The position numbers and the translations under genes are program-made. Positions 60,072 to 64,000 of a stretch of DNA of 64,000 bases are shown one piece after another. Positions within the stretch are counted from its first letter, which is position 1, and the number at the start of each line of letters is the position of its first letter. The stretch is from Lachnospiraceae bacterium. GTDB lineage: Bacteria > Bacillota > Clostridia > Lachnospirales > Lachnospiraceae. The notes below the pieces were generated by a model. The model saw nothing but the letters and a program-made list of their open reading frames with translations. It did no database searches and was not told where the DNA came from. The stretch lies in the NCBI GenBank assembly GCA_024697225.1, contig JAILGA010000057.1, positions 1 through 64,000 on the forward strand. The letters are read 5' to 3'.

Positions 60072-61910
60072 ATGTCTGAGAGTATTAGGTGGGGAGTGAT
60101 GGGAACGGCCGGAATAGCAGCGGGATGCACGATACCCGGAATGCAGAAGGCAAAGGATTGCGAACTTTATGCGATCGCAGGAAGAAGCCTGAAGAAGGCG
60201 GAGGAGTTTAAGGAGCGCTTTGGCTTCGAGAAGGCTTATGAAGGATATGATGCACTTCTAGCAGATCCTGAGGTTCGGGCAGTATATGTGCCGCTTCCCA
60301 ATGATATTCACTGCGAATGGGTCATAAAGGCGCTGAATGCAGGAAAGCATGTGCTGTGCGAAAAGCCGGTGGCAATGAATGAAACGGAACTTCGCCGCAT
60401 GTTTGCGGCGGCCCGGAAGAACAATGTGATCCTGATGGAGGCCTATGCGTATCTGCACAGCCCGTATGTGCAGGCGTTGAAGGATATCATTGCGGGCGGT
60501 GAGATCGGCGATGTCGACTACATCGACACTGCATTCCTCACCCAGGACTATTCTTCTGATTTCCGCCTTCACAAGGAGCTTGGCGGCGGCGGGATCTACG
60601 ATGTGGGCTGCTATTGCACAACGATGATCCTTTCTCTTATGGATTCCCCGATCGAATATATAAAGGCAGACGCCGAACTTGATGACACAGGAGTTGATCA
60701 CATGGCATCAGTGCTTCTCGGGTTTAAAAACGGCGCCCGCGCCACGTTCAACGTGGGTATGGCACTCGGCATCGACACCTCTGACAGGTATGACAGGCTC
60801 TTTATCCATGGTTCAAAGGGATATATCCGTTCCGATGTCGAGTATAATCAGGAGGGTGAACTGGAATTTGACGTCACCGTAAAAAGTGAGAGCGGCGAGA
60901 GGAAGACCACTGCACGCAGACTTTCTGCTGGGTCGAATTACACTCTGGAAATAGAGCAGATGAACCGGTGCATCAGAGGTGAGGAGAAACCGCATATCAC
61001 AGAAGAATTCTCGCTGAAAAACATGCGTCTTTTGGACAGACTTCTCGACAAAGTGGGCTATGCTGATGCAAGGAGTGAGTATATCCTTGACAACGGCGTT
61101 GCGATACCGGCAGTGGGCTTCGGATCCTACCTGGCCACCGAAGGCAAGGGCAAGTCGGTTATCAAAGCTGCGCTTGATGCAGGTTACCGTTATATCGATA
61201 CTGCAAGCTTTTATTTCAACGAGGATGAGATAGGTGAAGTCGTCGCTGAATCCGGAATTCCAAGAGATGAGATATTCTTATGCAGCAAGGTCTGGCCCGA
61301 TGCGTTCGGATCCGAAAAAACGGCGGAATCCTTTGAGAACTCGTGCAGAAAGCTGAAGACGGACTATCTCGATATGCTGCTTCTTCACTGGCCCAAGCTT
61401 GTGCATGATGATGAGGACAGGATGGGACCTGCAATCGAGGCGTGGAAGGTGCTTGAGGCTCTATATGAGAGTGGAAAGGTAAGGGCTATCGGCGTGTCCA
61501 ATTTCCTGCCGCATCATCTGCGTGCACTTTTGAAAGAAACGAAGATACGGCCCATGGTCGATCAGCTGGAGCTGCACGTCGGCTATATGCAGGAGTATGC
61601 GCTTTCATATCTCAGAAAGGAAGGGATCCTGCCGCAGGCCTGGAGCCCTCTTGGAAGAGCGCGGGTGATGAATGATGAGTATGTGACAAAGATGGCAGAA
61701 AAATACGGAAGATCCAGCGCTCAGATTCTGATCAGGTATCTGCTTCAGCGTGGGATCCCCGTGATCCCGAAGGCATCCGATCCCGGAAGGATGAAGGAAA
61801 ATCTTGATATCTTCGGATTCAGCCTGACGGAGGATGAGATGTCCTTCCTGTCATGTCTTCCGGAGAGAGGCTGGTCGGGCGAGCATCCCGATATGCAGGA
61901 CAGGGGATGA
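60072..61910 (+). CDS. Fusion of a Gfo/Idh/MocA oxidoreductase and an aldo/keto reductase
   Basis: A 612-residue protein with two oxidoreductase domains. Residues 1-325 form a MocA-type enzyme: GVMGTAGIAAGCTIPGM (nucleotide loop), VYVPLPNDIHCEWVIKAL, CEKPVAMNE with the catalytic Lys, and GGGGIYDVGCYCTTMIL with an active-site Asp. Residues 335-612 form an aldo/keto reductase: AIPAVGFGSYL, YIDTASFYFNEDEIGE with the Asp and Tyr, Lys in LCSKVWP, His in LLLHWPK, and IPKASDPGRMKENLDIF. All four catalytic residues of the second domain are present. GGGGGGCAAAA precedes ATG 60072. Fusion suggests successive redox steps on a sugar. Confidence 0.9.
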   Translation: MSESIRWGVMGTAGIAAGCTIPGMQKAKDCELYAIAGRSLKKAEEFKERFGFEKAYEGYDALLADPEVRAVYVPLPNDIHCEWVIKALNAGKHVLCEKPVAMNETELRRMFAAARKNNVILMEAYAYLHSPYVQALKDIIAGGEIGDVDYIDTAFLTQDYSSDFRLHKELGGGGIYDVGCYCTTMILSLMDSPIEYIKADAELDDTGVDHMASVLLGFKNGARATFNVGMALGIDTSDRYDRLFIHGSKGYIRSDVEYNQEGELEFDVTVKSESGERKTTARRLSAGSNYTLEIEQMNRCIRGEEKPHITEEFSLKNMRLLDRLLDKVGYADARSEYILDNGVAIPAVGFGSYLATEGKGKSVIKAALDAGYRYIDTASFYFNEDEIGEVVAESGIPRDEIFLCSKVWPDAFGSEKTAESFENSCRKLKTDYLDMLLLHWPKLVHDDEDRMGPAIEAWKVLEALYESGKVRAIGVSNFLPHHLRALLKETKIRPMVDQLELHVGYMQEYALSYLRKEGILPQAWSPLGRARVMNDEYVTKMAEKYGRSSAQILIRYLLQRGIPVIPKASDPGRMKENLDIFGFSLTEDEMSFLSCLPERGWSGEHPDMQDRG

Positions 61911-61928
61911 TATCCCCTGCCTTTTTTT
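61901..61928 (+). terminator. Terminator overlapping the stop of the fusion gene
   Basis: CAGGGGAT (61901-61908) and ATCCCCTG (61912-61919) pair around GAT, followed by CCTTTTTTT. The stop codon of the fusion gene lies in the stem-loop. Confidence 0.9.
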
Positions 61929-62248
61929 CTACATGTCTGGTTTTGATGAGGCAGGCATGTGAAAAAGAAAAAATCAGTTTTGACATGTCGAGAGTAAGGT
62001 CGCCAGGCATGTGAGAAAGAAAAAAGCTGATTCTACATGTCTGGTTTTGATGAGGCAGGCATGTGAGATAGAAAAAATCAGTTTTGACATGTCGTGAGTA
62101 AGGTCGCCAGGCATGTGAGAAAGAAAAAAGCTGATTCTACATGTCTGGTTTTGATGAGGCAGGCATGTGAAAAAGAAAAAACAAGTTTTGACATGTCGAG
62201 AGTAAGGTCGCCAGACATGTGAGAAAGAAAAAAGCTGATTCTACATGC
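61925..62248 (+). repeat. Alternating 52-bp tandem array
   Basis: ACATGTC (or ACATGCC at the end) occurs at 61931, 61983, 62035, 62087, 62139, 62191 and 62243, exactly 52 bases apart. Units of type A (TGGTTTTGATGAGGCAG) and type B (GAGAGTAAGGTCGCCAG) alternate, giving a 104-bp higher-order period. In each unit GCATGT follows ACATGT after 24 bases, so the pair forms a 7- to 9-bp hairpin followed by A/G-rich sequence. No unique spacers occur, so it is not a CRISPR array. Confidence 0.9.
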
Positions 62249-62254
62249 CCGGTT

Positions 62255-62283
62255 TTGCCATAAATGTGCGGTTTTGTTATAAT
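62255..62283 (+). promoter_or_regulatory. Promoter of the GH5 gene
   Basis: TTGCCA (62255-62260) and TATAAT (62278-62283) are 17 bases apart. Transcription would begin near 62290, leaving a leader of about 280 bases with an upstream frame and a repeat array. Confidence 0.8.
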
Positions 62284-62412
62284 GCGTATGATTCTTTGCG
62301 AAAAACTGATCGATGCAGCCTGCTGCGTTAAGATTATTCCTGCAAAGCCAGCAATACATAGATTTCTTTATCAGTGATAACTGCCAATGTATGATCTGAA
62401 ATATGGGACACT

Positions 62413-62535
62413 ATGAAGGGAATATCGACATTATCGAAATGCAGTAAGAATTTGCTCGAAATACTGATAAGGCGAACATCTGTAACAGAAATACTGTCAG
62501 GGCGTAATCTGAAATACTGCCAGGGCAAGATCTGA
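62413..62535 (+). other. Upstream frame that is a diverged copy of the GH5 start
   Basis: ATG 62413 to TGA 62535 gives 40 residues (MKGISTLSK-CSKNLLEI onward). The GH5 gene begins MKETSGLSN-YHKKKLEI. By my alignment 9 of the first 18 residues are identical, and the preceding bases (TGATCTGAAATATGGGACACT against TGATCTGAATATGGGGGACT) match too. It is a duplicated, drifted copy 158 bases upstream of the true start. Confidence 0.5.
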
Positions 62536-62570
62536 TATACTGCCAGGACGTGATCTGAATATGGGGGACT
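62488..62570 (+). repeat. 23-bp tandem repeats before the GH5 start
   Basis: GAAATACTG (once GATATACTG, and GAATATGGG in the last) begins at 62488, 62511, 62534 and 62557, exactly 23 bases apart; one further copy lies at 62458. The units share CAGGGCGTAATCT-like ends. The last partial unit runs into the ribosome site of the GH5 gene. Confidence 0.8.
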
Positions 62571-63782
62571 ATGAAAGAGACATCCGGATTATCAAATTAT
62601 CATAAAAAGAAACTCGAAATACCGACAACAGAAGAACTGAAAAAAGCGCTATCGCTGACAGGCGGTTCCGCAGATAAGCGCGGATTTCCTGCGGATGAGA
62701 CAAAGGCGCAGAGGATCGCAGAAGATATGGGGCTGGGATTTAACCTCGGGAACACTTTTGACGCGGTGCCGCATCCCGACAGCGGTCTTAAGGGCGGTCA
62801 GACGGAGACGGCCTGGGGGAACCCGTATACAACGCGGGATATGATAAAAAAGCTCAGAGAATCCGGTTTTAAGACCATGAGGCTTCCCGTCACCTGGCAT
62901 CCGCATGTGTCGGGGAGCAGCGATGTGATCGATAAGGATTGGATGGCAAGGATCCGGGAAGTTGTGGAATGGTGTCTGGATGAAGATATGTATGTCATAT
63001 TGAATACGCATCACGATATTCTTGAAGGGTTCCTTCTTCCCGACAATGACCATATTGAAAGGTCGAAGGAATTCATGAAGAACGTATGGGCCCAGATTTC
63101 TGAAGCCTTTGCGGACGTCACCGCAGAAAGGCTCGTTTTCGAATCCTTAAATGAGATCCGCGTTCCGAGGACCTCTTATGAGTGGACACCGGACTACAGC
63201 AATCCTGACTGTCTTGATGCCATGCGCAATACCAATGATCTGAATGACATTTTTGTTAAGACTGTGCGTGCATGCGGGGGAGAGAATGCAGACAGATGCC
63301 TTGTGCTGCCCGGTTATTCCACATCAATGGAAGGTGTATGCTGGGAGGGCTTCAGGCTTCCGGAGGACATTGCCCCCGGCCTGCTGATGGTTTCCGCCCA
63401 TGTATATTCGCCGGCGCATTTCACTTTTTATCTGAAAGAAGGCATAAATCTGACGACATTTGATCTTGAGTCGGAGGAGTCCGTCAAACCCATAGACGAC
63501 AGGCTTGAGAAACTGTATGACTGCTTTGTCGCAAAGGGAATACCGGTTCTTCTGGATGAATTCGGAACCGTTGACAAAGATAATGACGCTGACCGGCTGA
63601 AGTGCATCGTTTACACGGTCGCCAAGGCGTCCCAGCTCGGGATCAGGTGCTGTTACTGGGATAACGGCGTATATAAGAGATACGGCGACGGTATGGCAGT
63701 TTTTGACAGAGAAAACCTTGAAATGTATGATGAAGGGCCTGTGGAGGGCATGCTCGCCGCCGTGAATATGTTTGCGAGGTGA
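62571..63782 (+). CDS. GH5-family glycoside hydrolase, cytoplasmic
   Basis: A 403-residue enzyme without signal peptide. The N-terminal 60 residues are variable. The GH5 barrel follows: LGFNLGNTFDAV, FKTMRLPVTWHPHV, YVILNTHHD, the acid/base Glu in FESLNEIR, HVYSPAHFTF, and the nucleophile Glu in VLLDEFGTVD, with WDNGV at the end. It is similar to clostridial endoglucanases, but lack of export suggests it cuts imported beta-glucan or other oligosaccharides. GGGGGACT precedes ATG 62571. It has its own promoter and an unusual repeat-rich leader. Confidence 0.9.
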   Translation: MKETSGLSNYHKKKLEIPTTEELKKALSLTGGSADKRGFPADETKAQRIAEDMGLGFNLGNTFDAVPHPDSGLKGGQTETAWGNPYTTRDMIKKLRESGFKTMRLPVTWHPHVSGSSDVIDKDWMARIREVVEWCLDEDMYVILNTHHDILEGFLLPDNDHIERSKEFMKNVWAQISEAFADVTAERLVFESLNEIRVPRTSYEWTPDYSNPDCLDAMRNTNDLNDIFVKTVRACGGENADRCLVLPGYSTSMEGVCWEGFRLPEDIAPGLLMVSAHVYSPAHFTFYLKEGINLTTFDLESEESVKPIDDRLEKLYDCFVAKGIPVLLDEFGTVDKDNDADRLKCIVYTVAKASQLGIRCCYWDNGVYKRYGDGMAVFDRENLEMYDEGPVEGMLAAVNMFAR

Positions 63783-63824
63783 GTCAGCGCGGGGATAGCG
63801 AATTATTATGGACGAATACAATGA

Positions 63825-63852
63825 GGGGAAATAGCCATACGGCTATTTCCCC
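63825..63852. terminator. Hairpin between convergent GH5 and the reverse gene
   Basis: GGGGAAATAGCC (63825-63836), loop ATAC, GGCTATTTCCCC (63841-63852), a perfect 12-bp stem. The flanking T-content is low, but placement between convergent stops supports a terminator role. Confidence 0.65.
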
Positions 63853-63860
63853 ACGGGAGA

Positions 63861-64000
63861 TCAGGTTATCTTCTGTATGACGTTCTGCGTTGTCTCCTCA
63901 ATGTTTTCTATCTGCTCAACCAAAACCTCTGTCAGTTTGAGCTGTTGTTCCTGACATTCGGACTGAATCGCCAGATTGCTCTTCATATCCTCTATATCCG
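63861..64000 (-). CDS. C-terminus of a coiled-coil protein, possibly methyl-accepting chemotaxis protein
   Basis: The reverse strand is open from the window edge to a TGA at 63863-63861. The last 45 residues read DIEDMKSNLAIQSECQEQQ, LKLTEVLVEQIENIEETT, QNVIQKIT. Heptad-like helix with many Glu and Gln fits the end of a chemoreceptor helical rod, but the key receptor tip motif lies outside the window. The name is only a suggestion. Confidence 0.5.
   Translation of the reverse strand, partial: DIEDMKSNLAIQSECQEQQLKLTEVLVEQIENIEETTQNVIQKIT

Noticed and set aside
61925-62248. CRISPR array
   Set aside because: Units are contiguous 52-base copies without unique spacers, and no cas gene is present.
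61819-62359. Reverse-strand frames across the 52-bp array
   Set aside because: Repeated residues mirror the DNA repeat; no ribosome site; frame broken between units.

Overview
The window looks like a chromosomal segment of a fibre-degrading anaerobic Firmicute, most probably a Lachnospiraceae (Butyrivibrio-like) gut or rumen bacterium. The reasons are AGGAGG-type ribosome binding sites, balanced base composition, a YesM/YesN-type sugar two-component system, a tryptophan T-box leader, many glycan enzymes without export signals (GH120, GH29, GH5) and a large set of GGDEF and hybrid-kinase signalling proteins. All calls come from reading the sequence; no database search or folding program was run.

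Layout. 1-4 kb: a membrane-protein tail, an AlkZ-related-type protein and a reverse-strand operon (VWA-domain lipoprotein, ECF sigma factor, anti-sigma-like protein) behind a promoter of ECF type. 4-11 kb: a Nif11-like small protein, an MFS transporter, an ACT protein, a flavodoxin-fold oxidoreductase, a metallo-beta-lactamase-fold lipoprotein, an esterase and a GH120 beta-xylosidase. 11-12 kb: a DUF6033-type protein. 12.6-23.2 kb: a sugar-sensing and uptake block resembling XylFII-LytS-YesN (anchored sugar-binding protein, histidine kinase, AraC-type response regulator, second binding lipoprotein), then a ChvE-type transporter with one ATPase and two different permeases. 23-34 kb: GH29 fucosidase, signal peptidase I, ABC exporter, AraC regulator, two aldo/keto reductases with ferredoxin tails, Mrp ATPase, SGNH esterase, a lipoprotein and a histidine phosphatase. 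34-41 kb: two diguanylate cyclases, TrpB2 behind a tRNA-Trp T-box, YitT and an epimerase. 41.3-53.9 kb: an uninterrupted forward signalling cluster of GGDEF, REC-GGDEF, hybrid kinase, a kinase-REC-DegV-HPt fusion, a 72-residue protein, a FIST-like ligand-binding protein, a sodium:alanine symporter and a two-domain response regulator. 54-57.4 kb: Dtd, a radical SAM protein, an orphan CMP-sialate/pseudaminate synthetase, a 60-residue protein, a small HAD protein behind a LexA-like box and a 5'-truncated gene remnant. 57.4-64 kb: a DUF362 protein, an ArsP/DUF318 permease, a MocA-aldo/keto reductase fusion, a cytoplasmic GH5 enzyme and the C-terminus of a coiled-coil protein.

Two things stand out. 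First, the 41.3-53.9 kb cluster joins phosphorelay, c-di-GMP, a lipid-binding (DegV) fold, a FIST-like sensor and an amino-acid symporter in what looks like one transcription unit. Second, short tandem repeats repeatedly occupy gene leaders or translation starts (15 bp at 6.8 kb, 24 bp at 12.4 kb, 28 bp at 15.0 kb, 33 bp at 25.5 kb, 60 bp at 58.5 kb, 35 bp at 59.9 kb, 23 bp plus a 158-bp duplication at 62.4 kb). In several places the copy includes the start codon and so makes small upstream reading frames. A separate 52-bp array with an alternating two-type pattern lies at 61.9-62.25 kb.
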